Below are positions 48,648-56,564 of a stretch of DNA of 64,000 bases, piece by piece. Made by a program: the position numbers and the translations under genes. Each line of letters opens with the position of its first letter. Positions within the stretch are counted from its first letter, which is position 1. Location: positions 1 to 64,000 of the forward strand of contig JADJZR010000011.1 in NCBI GenBank assembly GCA_016715645.1, in the 5' to 3' direction. This stretch comes from Elusimicrobiota bacterium. Its GTDB lineage: Bacteria > Elusimicrobiota > Elusimicrobia > FEN-1173. Under the pieces are notes generated by a model. It had not been told where the DNA came from. It was given only the letters and a program-made list of their open reading frames with translations, and made no database searches.

Positions 48648-48980
48648 ATGAAAGAGATTCATCGTTATCAAATGAGCGATGGGAGATCTCCTTACTTGGA
48701 GTGGTTTCAATCGCTGAAAGACGATGCGGTACGCAATCGCGTTCGCGAGCGTTTGGCGAGAGTCAGGCTTGGGAATTTCGGAGACTCAGACGCTGTTGGG
48801 CAGGGTGTTTTTGAGTTTCGATTTCATTTCGGCCCAGGGTATCGCATTTACTGTGGGCTCGAAGGCAGTGTTGTTGTCCTCCTCCTCTGTGGGGGGCACA
48901 AGGGAACGCAAAAAGCGGACATTCGTAAAGCGCAGGAATATTGGGCGGACTACAGGAGGAGAACCCATGAAAGCAAGTAA
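48648..48980 (+). CDS. HigB/RelE-family toxin (Gp49-like, DUF891)
   Basis: A 110-residue protein typical of phage-derived Gp49/HigB-like toxins, which cleave mRNA at the ribosome. Core segments are PYLEWFQSLKDDAVRNRVRERL, ARVRLGNFGD and EFRFHFGPGYRIYCGLEG followed by VVLLLCGGHKGTQKADIRKA. The end overlaps the next gene by 14 bases, so the two are co-translated. It lies divergent from the giant gene. Confidence 0.88.
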   Translation: MKEIHRYQMSDGRSPYLEWFQSLKDDAVRNRVRERLARVRLGNFGDSDAVGQGVFEFRFHFGPGYRIYCGLEGSVVVLLLCGGHKGTQKADIRKAQEYWADYRRRTHESK

Positions 48981-49284
48981 ACCCTATCATGACGATCTCA
49001 TGAAAGATCTTAAGAAACCAAAAGAAGCGTTGGCCTATCTCAATGCGTGCCTCGAGGGAGGGAATCCGGACGTATTCCTGCTGGGTCTGCGAGACGTGGC
49101 CGAAGCGCAGGGCGGGATGACCCGTCTTTCTAAAGGGAGTCGGATCGGTCGGGAAAACCTTTACCGAATCTTAGGCAAGAAGGGAAACCCAGAACTTCAC
49201 ACGTTGGGAAATTTGCTCCATGGATTGGGTTTTCGAATGGCCTTAGTTGAAAATAGACCGTCCCATTTCCAGCAGGCGGCATGA
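48967..49284 (+). CDS. HigA-like antitoxin
   Basis: A 105-residue antidote of the addiction-module HTH type (COG3636-like). It starts MKASKPYHDDLMKDLKKPKE and has the HTH region GMTRLSKGSRIGRENLYRIL. An AGGAGG site sits before ATG 48967, which is preferred over the longer frame. The order toxin-first, antitoxin-second is usual for this family. Likely represses its own promoter. Confidence 0.85.
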   Translation: MKASKPYHDDLMKDLKKPKEALAYLNACLEGGNPDVFLLGLRDVAEAQGGMTRLSKGSRIGRENLYRILGKKGNPELHTLGNLLHGLGFRMALVENRPSHFQQAA

Positions 49285-49605
49285 AAAAATGTATGTAAGG
49301 CGCTGTAAATAAACGGTCCATTCGGCTGAGTGAATTTTGAGCCAAGCCGAAGCGGCGCGAGTGGAAATGGAAATGGGGTCAAGTCTTGAATTTGCATTCT
49401 TCGGCAATCCCAATTCCGGCTCCCCTCCTATGGAATGATTCGCACAATCGCCCGACGGTTTTGGGTCCGGCCTGAGGGACGGCGTTGAGGGCGGCCGGTT
49501 TTGGCGCCGTGAGCGAGATGGATCCCCCAAAAAATCCCCAACACTCCCCTGGCAAATATATTTCCTGGCAGATTGTGAATTTATTAAGGTAAAATTATTT
49601 TTATC
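49285..49605. other. Intergenic region, no gene seen
   Basis: About 320 bases between the antitoxin and the YhcG gene. It has a segment GGGGTCAAGTCTTGAATTT (49376-49394), the kind of sequence found in REP-like units, and a GC-rich stretch rich in GGC. No ORF with a credible start is supported. The end is AT-rich and may hold the YhcG promoter. Confidence 0.55.
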
Positions 49606-50619
49606 ATGTCGCTGATTCCTGCTGATTACAAATCGACCTTACTTCAAATAACAGAACGTATTCGTTCCGCTCAGTTTGCGGCGTTAAGAACTGTAAACCG
49701 AGAGTTGATTTCCCTTTACTGGGATTTGGGGGGATTGCTTTCCTCTCGCCGAAAAGGGAGCGTTTGGGGAAAGGGCATTGTTGCAAATCTAGCGCGTGAC
49801 CTGCAACGTGAATTCCCTGGGATCGGAGGATTTTCCGCCCAGAATCTTTGGCGAATGAAACAATTCCATTAATCCTACGTCGGGGATGAAAGACTCTCAC
49901 CGCTGGTGAGAGAAATTGCATGGACTCACAATGTCATCATTATGATGCGGTGCAAGAACAAATTGGAGAGAGAGTTTTACATCCGATGGACTGGCAAATT
50001 TGGCTGGTCCAAAAACGTTCTGATCCATCAGATCGAAAACAAAACCTACCAGAAAACTCTCCTTAACCAAACAAATTTTTCGAAAACTCTGCCGCAGACC
50101 CTGAGAGATCAAGCCAAGCTGGCTATCAAAGACGAATACACGTTTGATTTTTTGGAGTTGGGCGACAAGTATAACGAGCGCCAATTGGAACAGGCTCTTC
50201 TGTCCCGAGTCGATCGTTTTCTGCGTGAGATGGGCGGTTTGTTTTCGTTCGTCGGCAACCAGTTCAGAGTGGAGGCCGATGGGGAAGAATATTATATTGA
50301 TCTGCTACTCTACCATCGTCGATTGATGTGTCTCATCGCGGTGGAACTGAAGGTCGGGGACTTCCCTCCAGAACATGTGGGAAAGATGCAATTTTATCTA
50401 ACTCTCCTGGATAAACGAGTCAGGGAAAAGAATGAAAATCCTTCCATCGGTATTATTCTCTGTAAGAGCAAGAAGAGAACCATTGTTGAATACGCTCTGT
50501 TACAACCCAAAAAACCGATTGGTGTGGCGTCCTATCGCGTAGTAACGACATTGCCAAATAATCTTAGAAAACAACTTCCCGCGCCAGAACAGATTCGGAT
50601 GCTATTGGAGAAAGCATGA
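49606..50619 (+). pseudogene. YhcG-type nuclease (DUF1016), one internal stop
   Basis: The reading frame is the same on both sides of TAA at 49870-49872. Joined, it reads SAQNLWRMKQFH-stop-SYVGDERLSPLVREIAWTHN, a normal DUF1016 sequence, so one base change (GAA to TAA) would explain the stop. The C-terminal half has the PD-(D/E)xK site in YIDLLLYHRRL and LIAVELKVGDF. YhcG-like proteins are nucleases often near restriction or repair genes. The two pieces are 88 and 237 residues. Read-through, assembly error and decay all fit. Confidence 0.8.
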
Positions 50620-50701
50620 CCTTTTCAAACCCTAATACTTACTGCCCAGTTCCCTGAATAGGCTACATTCTGGCCGGTCAATTTTGTGGCGACACGAATC
50701 T

Positions 50702-50788
50702 GAAGCTATGGGTTTGGATGTTGCCTATTTCGCGGACACGGACGTAGTCCGCGTGATTGGAAAAGGGAAGAAAGTTCGAAAATTGTAA
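50702..50788 (+). pseudogene. Tyrosine recombinase (XerC-like) remnant
   Basis: The frame reads EAMGLDVAYFADTDVV and then RVIGKGKKVRKL before a stop. This matches the XerC/XerD catalytic-domain stretch that normally reads ...RISEALGLDVADVD...RVIGKGKKER. Just upstream ATRI appears in another frame, with a two-base gap before GAA GCT, so it is a decayed fragment. No active site is present. Confidence 0.5.
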
Positions 50789-50790
50789 CT

Positions 50791-51060
50791 ACCCAGGTCC
50801 CTCATCCGCCCCTTCGGGGGTTGCGCGTGCCAGTGGCACACGAGAGCAACGGGCCGAATAGGCCCTGGGCCCGAAGGGCCTTCCCCCAAGAGGGGAAGGA
50901 AAACAAAGAATTTCCCTCTCCTCTTGGGAGGCCCCTCACAGAGATCGGGGTGGTTTCCGGCCTAACGGCCTTCAACCATTTCTCGGGCTCCCGCGCCCGA
51001 GTCACACCAAACCCTGGGGCGGCAGAGCCGCTGATGCGAGGGCAGGGTGAGGGACCTGAG
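50791..51060. repeat. Nested palindromic repeat cluster
   Basis: Several hairpins follow one another: GCCCCTTCGGGG, GTTGC...GCAAC around GTGCCAGTGGCAC, GGGCCCGAAGGGCC, and CCTCTTGGGAG. The last belongs to the same repeat as 22744-22774, but here the unit is split: CCTCTTGGGAG ends at 50930 and AGGGCAGGGTGAGGG resumes at 51039. The 108-base insert carries its own hairpins (GGCCTAACGGCC and CTCGGGCTCCCGCGCCCGAG). Confidence 0.65.
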
Positions 51061-51128
51061 CAGTCACAGAAACAGATATATCGTTGAGGACCTGGTTGGC
51101 TCGACTGGTATTGGGCAAATTCTGGTCT

Positions 51129-51189
51129 GACCAAAATGAATAACCCTATTATTTAGTCGGACTAAAATGCATGATCATTCATTTTAGTC
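51129..51189. promoter_or_regulatory. Operator-like palindrome cluster before the ATPase gene
   Basis: TTTAGTC-G-GACTAAA (51152-51166) is a perfect 7-bp palindrome. GACTAAAATG (51160-51169) pairs with CATTTTAGTC (51180-51189) as a perfect 10-bp inverted repeat, and GACCAAAATG (51129-51138) is a direct variant. The cluster ends 33 bases before the ATG at 51223. A repressor-binding site, maybe for the ATPase itself, is inferred. Confidence 0.6.
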
Positions 51190-51222
51190 GACATTAAATC
51201 CCAAATGATGTAGCATTGGCTC

Positions 51223-52437
51223 ATGCTAAACCGGCGAATGGAATCTGTTGTTTTCGACCCGGAGTGGGGGCGCCAAATGAGGTTCATCACGGGTCCCCGT
51301 CAGTGCGGAAAGACTACCCTGGCCCGTTTAAAACTTAATCGGGAACAATGTTCGGCCCTGTATTTTCTCTGGGATCAACGGGCTGTTCGGGAACGTTATA
51401 AAAAAAACGAGCTCTTTTTCACTGAAGACGCTCCGACACTGGAGCGCCCTCCCTGGGTTTGCTTCGATGAAATCCATAAGTACCCCAAGTGGAAAAATGT
51501 TCTCAAGGCCATTTTTGATTCCACCCAGGAACAGTATCGTTTTCTGATCACGGGGTCGGCGAAATTTGACATGTTTAAGAGGGCTGGGGACAGCCTGGCT
51601 GGGCGTTACTTTACTTTCCACCTATTCCCCCTTTCGTTGGGAGAGCTGAACCGGACTTCCGCGTTTCAACCTCCTCCTGAAAATCCGACGTTGTTCGTTG
51701 AATCACGAATGGCCGCATCACCAGTCCCGGCCGAAAGTTTAGAGAAGCTACTTAATTTCAGCGGATTTCCAGAACCCTTTTTACATGGGACTCCTCGCTT
51801 TATTTCCCGATGGTCCCAGGATTATCTCGATCGGGTGGTGCGGGAAGACATTGGGTCCCTCACACGAATCATCGATCGAGAATATCTCATTGATCTCTAT
51901 CGGCTTCTTCCTGAAATGGTGGGAAGCCCTCTCTCAGTGGCGTCCCTCGCGGCGCACATCGATTTGAGTCCGCTGACCATCAAAAACCATTTACGTCGGA
52001 TGGAAGATTTTTATCTCCTGTTTCGACTCCCCCCGTATTCAAAAAATATTAAGCGGTCTCTGTTGAAAGCGCCCAAGGTGTACCTCTTTGACTGGACGCG
52101 CGTGATCGATCCGGGGCTTCGTTTTGAGAACTGGATGGCCTGCGAGATTTATTCTTTAACGCGCTATTGGGAAGAGGGGACAGGAATCCCCTTTCGGGTC
52201 CACTTCGTCCGAACAAAAGATCGAGAAGAAACAGACTTTCTGATCCTCAGGCAAAACAAACCCTGGATGTTGGTGGAAAGCAAACTTTCGGATGGGGCTG
52301 TGGCCTCCCACCACTTAGAAACCCAAGCCCAACTGGGAGGAATTCCGTTTGTTCAGGTGTGCCGGCAGGAAGGGGTCGCTTGCCTCACTGGAAAAAATGC
52401 CTACAAGGTTTCGGCCAGCCGGTTTTTCTCCCAATAA
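51223..52437 (+). CDS. AAA ATPase with DUF4143 C-terminal domain
   Basis: A 404-residue AAA_14/DUF4143 protein. Walker A is RFITGPRQCGKTTLARL, Walker B is WVCFDEIHKYPKW and sensor ITGSAKFDMFKRAGDSLAGR. A winged-helix-like stretch (SLAAHIDLSPLTIKNHL) follows, then the DUF4143 end with RTKDREETDFLILR and MLVESKL, a PD-(D/E)xK-like pattern. Such ATPases are common in mobile or variable loci; their role is not settled. Start ATG 51223 follows an operator-like cluster. Confidence 0.88.
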   Translation: MLNRRMESVVFDPEWGRQMRFITGPRQCGKTTLARLKLNREQCSALYFLWDQRAVRERYKKNELFFTEDAPTLERPPWVCFDEIHKYPKWKNVLKAIFDSTQEQYRFLITGSAKFDMFKRAGDSLAGRYFTFHLFPLSLGELNRTSAFQPPPENPTLFVESRMAASPVPAESLEKLLNFSGFPEPFLHGTPRFISRWSQDYLDRVVREDIGSLTRIIDREYLIDLYRLLPEMVGSPLSVASLAAHIDLSPLTIKNHLRRMEDFYLLFRLPPYSKNIKRSLLKAPKVYLFDWTRVIDPGLRFENWMACEIYSLTRYWEEGTGIPFRVHFVRTKDREETDFLILRQNKPWMLVESKLSDGAVASHHLETQAQLGGIPFVQVCRQEGVACLTGKNAYKVSASRFFSQ

Positions 52438-52537
52438 AAAATAGCCGGGATTATGCTTCTTCCGGTGGGGGTCGGCGGGACTCTTTGAGGTGGGCGGTGT
52501 GGCGTTTGTCGGAAACGACCGAGGTCCCCCTGTTATT

Positions 52538-52567
52538 GACGAAATAGAAGTTAAGTTCTATTTTGTC
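52538..52567. promoter_or_regulatory. Operator-like palindrome before an ATPase gene fragment
   Basis: GACGAAATAGAA (52538-52549) and TTCTATTTTGTC (52556-52567) form a 12-bp inverted repeat with one mismatch and a 6-base centre. It ends 4 bases before ATG 52572. Position and shape parallel the palindromes before the other two ATPase genes here. Confidence 0.6.
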
Positions 52568-52571
52568 AGAA

Positions 52572-52668
52572 ATGCGAAACAGACGACTTCGAACCCTATT
52601 GAAGCAACGGTTGTCCTCCATGCCCGCCGTGTCGCTGGGCGGACCCCGCCAGTCCGGCAAAACTATAA
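52572..52668 (+). pseudogene. 5' end of an AAA_14-type ATPase gene, cut by an IS
   Basis: The frame starts MRNRRLRTLLKQRLSSMPAV and continues SLGGPRQSGKTIM, the typical start of the AAA_14/DUF4143 family, with its P-loop GPRQSGKT. It ends at the left end of the IS3-type element; the residues after about position 32 come from the IS end. The remainder of the gene is lost. Confidence 0.7.
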
Positions 52669-52742
52669 TGGTCCCCAAAAACTGGACAGTTCGTTAAGCT
52701 ATAATTCTGTGTCTGGAAGTCTTGAAATAGGAGAAGGAAAAT

Positions 52743-53042
52743 ATGAGGACACAGAGCGCGAGGAAGCAATATAGCGGGGCAGAAAAAGCGCGAGTGGTGG
52801 TGGAAGCGATTCAGGGGATGAAGACGATCAACGAAATTGGGTCACATTACGAGATTCATCCCACACAAATCGCGAAGTGGAAGAAACAAGCGCTGGAGGA
52901 ATTGCCGAATCTTTTTTCGCGACGTCGGGATGATTCGGTGAAATCGGAGCAAGAGGTCAAGGACCATCTCTACCAACAGATTGGCCAATTGAAGGTGGAG
53001 TTGGACTGGCTAAAAATAAAGTCTCTACTTTGGAGCGCGTGA
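52743..53042 (+). pseudogene. IS3-type transposase OrfA (99 residues)
   Basis: An N-terminal HTH_Tnp_1 protein with YSGAEKARVVVEAIQGMKTI and HYEIHPTQIAKWKKQALE, then the leucine-zipper-like QQIGQLKVELDWLKIKS that normally continues into OrfB. An AGGAGAAGG site precedes ATG 52743. OrfA ends at 53042 with LLWSA; the reading frame then continues straight into OrfB remnant after one stop. Confidence 0.8.
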
Positions 53043-53045
53043 ACG

Positions 53046-53405
53046 GTGACAACGCTCGACACGGCGTTTTGCCTGGAGGCCTTGGATGAGGCGCTTGGAG
53101 AAGGAGTTACGGAAATATTTAATTCGGAACAGGGGTCACAGTTCACCAGCGAGGAATTCACGCATCGGTTGACGGTGTCAAACATCCGGATCAGCATGGA
53201 CGGTGGAGGCCGAGCCCACGACAATATTTTTGTCGAAGGGCTGTGGCGGTCGGTAAAACATGAGGAGGTGTATCCGGCGCAGTATATGGACATGATCGAT
53301 GCGCGAAGTGGTTTGGCTCGATACTTTCCGTTTTACAACCATGAGCGACGACATCAGTCGCTCGGCCGGAAAACGCCGGCGGAGGTGTACGCAAGACAAG
53401 GATAA
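53046..53405 (+). pseudogene. C-terminal remnant of IS3-type transposase OrfB
   Basis: A 119-residue piece with the integrase core (rve) end: TLDTAFCLEALDEALGEG, EIFNSEQGSQFTSEEFTHRL, ISMDGGGRAHDNIFVEGLWRSVKHEEVY and PFYNHERRHQSLGRKTPAEVY. The first catalytic Asp region and the N-terminal half are absent, so it cannot move the element alone. Same frame as orfA. Confidence 0.82.
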
Positions 53406-53577
53406 ATTGCGTAAGAGGCGGCGTGAATACGGCAACATCGGAACAAAGGAGGAGAGCTCAGAAGTCTAAAATACACTTAAGATTGACGGGTGGAACGAAA
53501 GCTTAATTTCTCTAAAAAATTGTCTTGACAATGGGGGCCACCTTACACGCCAAAATCTTCTCCGCAAAACAACCAAC

Positions 53578-53877
53578 TTATTTAATGACAGTCCCTAAAA
53601 GGCCCAGCGCTTGGGCCCAGGAGGCAAACGGCAACGCTGGCAACCGCGTTTGGCTGGCCAATTGTTCAGCGAACGATTTTAGTTGGTCTTCCCGACGAAG
53701 GCCCGGCCGGGGAGGCAGACCTTGGAATTCGAGAAAAACGTCGGCTTTTTTCCCAATCTGTTGAATCAGTGCGCTTTTTCCGATTCGTCGACGTCCCATG
53801 CACACAACGAGAGAGGCCCTCCCCTTCTGGAACAGATTTTCGAGTTTGTTTAACTCTTCTTCTCGGCCGATGAACAT
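53578..53877 (-). pseudogene. 5' end of an ATPase_2-type gene, cut short
   Basis: The frame begins MFIGREEELNKLENLFQKG and continues CMGRRRIGKSALIQQIGKK with the P-loop GRRRIGKSAL, a hallmark of the archaeal-type ATPase_2 (DUF234) family. It stops at LLGTVIK after 99 residues, 38 bases from the IS3-type right end, where a full family member would be much longer. The long frame upstream of ATG 53877 reaches into mnmG in another frame and is not real. Confidence 0.72.
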
Positions 53878-53909
53878 GTTTCCGCCTATCACAAAATTAA
53901 CAAAATGCT

Positions 53910-53952
53910 GATTTGGTGATAAACAGTTTTCAAAACAATTTATCACTAAATC
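53910..53952. promoter_or_regulatory. 43-bp operator-like palindrome before the ATPase_2 gene fragment
   Basis: Arms GATTTGGTGATAAACAGTTTT (53910-53930) and the inverted arm at 53932-53952 match at 18 of 21 positions around one central C. The core GTGATAAA...TTTATCAC is exact. It lies 33 bases before ATG 53877 (minus) and 67 bases before mnmG (plus). Confidence 0.65.
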
Positions 53953-54018
53953 AACATTTGTTCCCTTACGGACCCGGGTGTATTGACATTTTTCCGACGG
54001 ATTGTTAAGGTTTTGTTT

Positions 54019-55842
54019 ATGCGCGCGCATGCGGATTTGATTGTGGTGGGGGCGGGCCATGCGGCCCTGGAGGCCGCCTTGGCCGCGGCTCGGTTGGGCA
54101 TCGAAACCTTGTTGGTCACGCTCGATCTTTCCAAGATCGGCCAGATGTCGTGTAACCCCGCCGTCGGGGGCGTGGGCAAAGGCCAAGTGGTCCGCGAAAT
54201 CGATGCCCTCGGCGGACAGATGGGCCGCACCACCGATGCCGCCGGCCTTCAATTTAAGATGCTCAACCGGGGCAAAGGGCCCGCCGTGTGGAGCCCGCGC
54301 GTTCAATGCGATCGCGCCCGTTACCGTCAAGAAATGTCCCGCGTGGCCGCCCGCCAAGCTCATTTGACCCTTTTGCAGGGAGAAGTGCTGGACGTTTTAG
54401 TCGAGGCCGGACGGGTCGTGGGCGTTCGAACCGACCCCCAGGGAACCTTGCGCGCTCGCGTCGTGATCATCGCTTCGGGCACCTTTATGCGGGGACTGTT
54501 GCACCGGGGATTTCAAACAACTCCGGGCGGGCGTATCGACGAGCCCGCTTCTTCGTTCCTCTCCGACAACCTGCGCGCCTTGGGGTTTGAAGTGGGTCGC
54601 CTGAAAACCGGAACGCCGCCCCGGCTGGACGGCCGGACCATCGACTACACCCAATGTCAGTTGGCCCCCGGCGACGAACCCCCGGTTCCCATGAGCCATT
54701 TTACCCGGACCATTACCCAGCCTCAGTTGCCCTGCTGGTTGACCCGCACCACCGAAAAATCACACCAGGCCATTCGATCCAATTTGGACCGGTCCCCCCT
54801 TTACACCGGCCGTATCAAGGGGTTGGGGCCCCGCTACTGTCCGTCGATCGAAGACAAGGTGGTGAAATTTCCCCATCACGACAGTCACCAGGTTTTCATC
54901 GAGCCCGAAGGCTACGATACCGACGAGGTTTACGTGAACGGATTGTCCACGAGTTTGCCGGAAGATGTGCAAGAACAAATTGTTCGTGCGGTTCCGGGGT
55001 TGGCCGACGCGCGGTTTATCCGTTACGGCTACGCGGTGGAATACGACTTTTGTCCCCCCACCCAACTGAAGCCTTCCTTGGAAACGAAGGCCGTCGCCGG
55101 GCTCTTTTTCGCCGGCCAGATCAACGGAACGACAGGTTACGAAGAGGCCGCCGCCCAAGGGTTGATGGCCGGTATTAACGCTGTCCACTCTCTGCGCGAT
55201 AAAGACCCCCTTGTTTTCGGTCGGGACGAAGCCTACATCGGCGTTATGATCGACGATTTGGTCACCAAAGGCACCGACGAACCTTACCGGTTAATGACGT
55301 CGCGGGCGGAATACCGCCTCACCTTGCGGTGGGACAACGCCGATTTGCGGTTGATGGACCAGGGGCGTCGGGTGGGTTTGGTTTCAAGCAAAATGTATGA
55401 TCATTTTCTGGGGTACCGCGGACGGCTCTGGGAGGCCGCCCGACGTGCCCTGCCGTCGGATGCGGAGTCCCGCTACTTCGACCATCTTCCATCGCCGGTG
55501 GAGGCCGATAGGCCTGAACCCGCGGTGGGAGATGACATTTTGCACAATCCCTGGGAAGAGGGCACGGAGCATCGTCAAGTGGAAATTGAACGCCTCTACT
55601 GGGGTTACATGAAACGGGAACGAGCCGAAATGGCGAAGTTCCGCCGATTGGAGTCTCGACGGATTCCCGCTGACATCGATTATTTTTCCGTCCATGGTTT
55701 GTTGATGGAGGCCCGCCAAAAGCTGAGCCGTGTGCGTCCCCAGTCCCTCGGCCAGGCCGCACGGGTGCCCGGTGTGACACCCGCCGACGCCGGCGTGTTG
55801 TTGGTCCATTTGGAACGACATCGCCGTCGGGCCACGGGGTGA
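54019..55842 (+). CDS. mnmG: tRNA uridine-5-carboxymethylaminomethyl modification enzyme MnmG
   Basis: The FAD protein that with MnmE makes cmnm5U34 in tRNAs (607 residues, normal length about 620). It has the Rossmann start DLIVVGAGHAALEAALAAARLG, the conserved CNPAVGGVGKGQVVREIDALGG, TGYEEAAAQGLMAGINA and EPYRLMTSRAEYRL. The frame is open for 12 more codons upstream, but MRAHADLIVVG is the proper start. TTGACA at 53983-53988 is a possible -35. It overlaps rsmG by 4 bases. Confidence 0.96.
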   Translation: MRAHADLIVVGAGHAALEAALAAARLGIETLLVTLDLSKIGQMSCNPAVGGVGKGQVVREIDALGGQMGRTTDAAGLQFKMLNRGKGPAVWSPRVQCDRARYRQEMSRVAARQAHLTLLQGEVLDVLVEAGRVVGVRTDPQGTLRARVVIIASGTFMRGLLHRGFQTTPGGRIDEPASSFLSDNLRALGFEVGRLKTGTPPRLDGRTIDYTQCQLAPGDEPPVPMSHFTRTITQPQLPCWLTRTTEKSHQAIRSNLDRSPLYTGRIKGLGPRYCPSIEDKVVKFPHHDSHQVFIEPEGYDTDEVYVNGLSTSLPEDVQEQIVRAVPGLADARFIRYGYAVEYDFCPPTQLKPSLETKAVAGLFFAGQINGTTGYEEAAAQGLMAGINAVHSLRDKDPLVFGRDEAYIGVMIDDLVTKGTDEPYRLMTSRAEYRLTLRWDNADLRLMDQGRRVGLVSSKMYDHFLGYRGRLWEAARRALPSDAESRYFDHLPSPVEADRPEPAVGDDILHNPWEEGTEHRQVEIERLYWGYMKRERAEMAKFRRLESRRIPADIDYFSVHGLLMEARQKLSRVRPQSLGQAARVPGVTPADAGVLLVHLERHRRRATG

Positions 55843-56564
55843 CCCATTCCTCCGTGCCGGGGTGGGAGAACTATACCCAACCGTTGGCGGGCCTGGGGTT
55901 GCCGGACCTTTTTTTTGCCCGGGCGGATGCTTATTTGGGCGCTCTTCAATCCGCCAATCGGGATGTCAACTTGGTGTCGTCGGCGACGGTGAACGATTTG
56001 CGCTTGCATGTCGTGGATTCTGTTCAAGCCCTGCGCGGCGCCCCAGTGGATTCGCCTTGTCGCGCCATTGATGTGGGCTCTGGGGGCGGGTTTCCCGGCG
56101 TCCCCTTGGCCATCGCTCGGCCCCAATGGGACGTATCCTTGTTAGACTCCCTGCGTAAAAAGCAGGTTGCCCTTCAGTCTATCTCGTCCAATCTCGGGTG
56201 GACCAACGTCCATCCCCTGTGCGCCCGAGCCGAAGAGTTGGCACGGGACCCCGCCCACCGAGAATCATACGACTTGGCTTTTTGCCGGGCCGTGGGCCGG
56301 TTTTCTACAGTTTTGGAATTGACACTCCCTCTTCTTAAAGTCGGAGGGTTGGCTTTGCTCCATAGGGGTCACGAGGGCCCGCTAGAATTGGACGCGGCGC
56401 AGTCCGTTTTGTCTAAGTTGGGGGGGAAGACCGGCCACATTTTATCTTACGGAATTGTTGGACTCGATTTTGGTAGGTTTATAATTTGTATTGAGAAATC
56501 AAGTCAAACTTGTGATGTGTTTCCGCGAAGGCCGGGGGTTCCGGAAAAAAAACCACTCGCATGA
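55839..56564 (+). CDS. rsmG: 16S rRNA (guanine-527-N7)-methyltransferase RsmG
   Basis: A 241-residue SAM-dependent methyltransferase that makes m7G527 in 16S rRNA. It has VGSGGGFPGVPLAIARP, the SAM motif, and SLLDSLRKKQVALQSI. It starts with GTG, whose GTGA overlaps the mnmG stop by 4 bases. The C-terminal part is longer and more charged than usual. Its stop overlaps the next ATG (ATGA), so the three are an operon. parA-parB, the usual next genes, are absent. Confidence 0.92.
   Translation: MTHSSVPGWENYTQPLAGLGLPDLFFARADAYLGALQSANRDVNLVSSATVNDLRLHVVDSVQALRGAPVDSPCRAIDVGSGGGFPGVPLAIARPQWDVSLLDSLRKKQVALQSISSNLGWTNVHPLCARAEELARDPAHRESYDLAFCRAVGRFSTVLELTLPLLKVGGLALLHRGHEGPLELDAAQSVLSKLGGKTGHILSYGIVGLDFGRFIICIEKSSQTCDVFPRRPGVPEKKPLA

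Larger units (their letters stand above)
50620..51222. other. Accessory gap with repeats and a recombinase remnant
   Basis: No intact gene. It holds a 29-codon recombinase remnant (50702-50788), nested hairpin repeats (50791-51060) and an operator-like cluster (51129-51189) before the ATPase gene. The remainder shows nothing I can name. Confidence 0.7.
52669..53540 (+). mobile_element. IS3-family remnant (internally deleted)
   Basis: Left end TGGTCCCCAAAAACTGGACA (52669) and right end ...TTGACAATGGGGGCCA (to 53540) are imperfect inverted copies typical of IS3-like ends. It holds orfA and the C-terminal part of orfB; most of orfB is missing. No clear target duplication is seen: bases outside are ATAA and CCTT, as expected after a deletion or rearrangement. 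Confidence 0.75.

Noticed and set aside
48605..48814. ORF overlapping the toxin in another frame
   Set aside because: It is a shadow of the HigB-type gene, which has clear family motifs.
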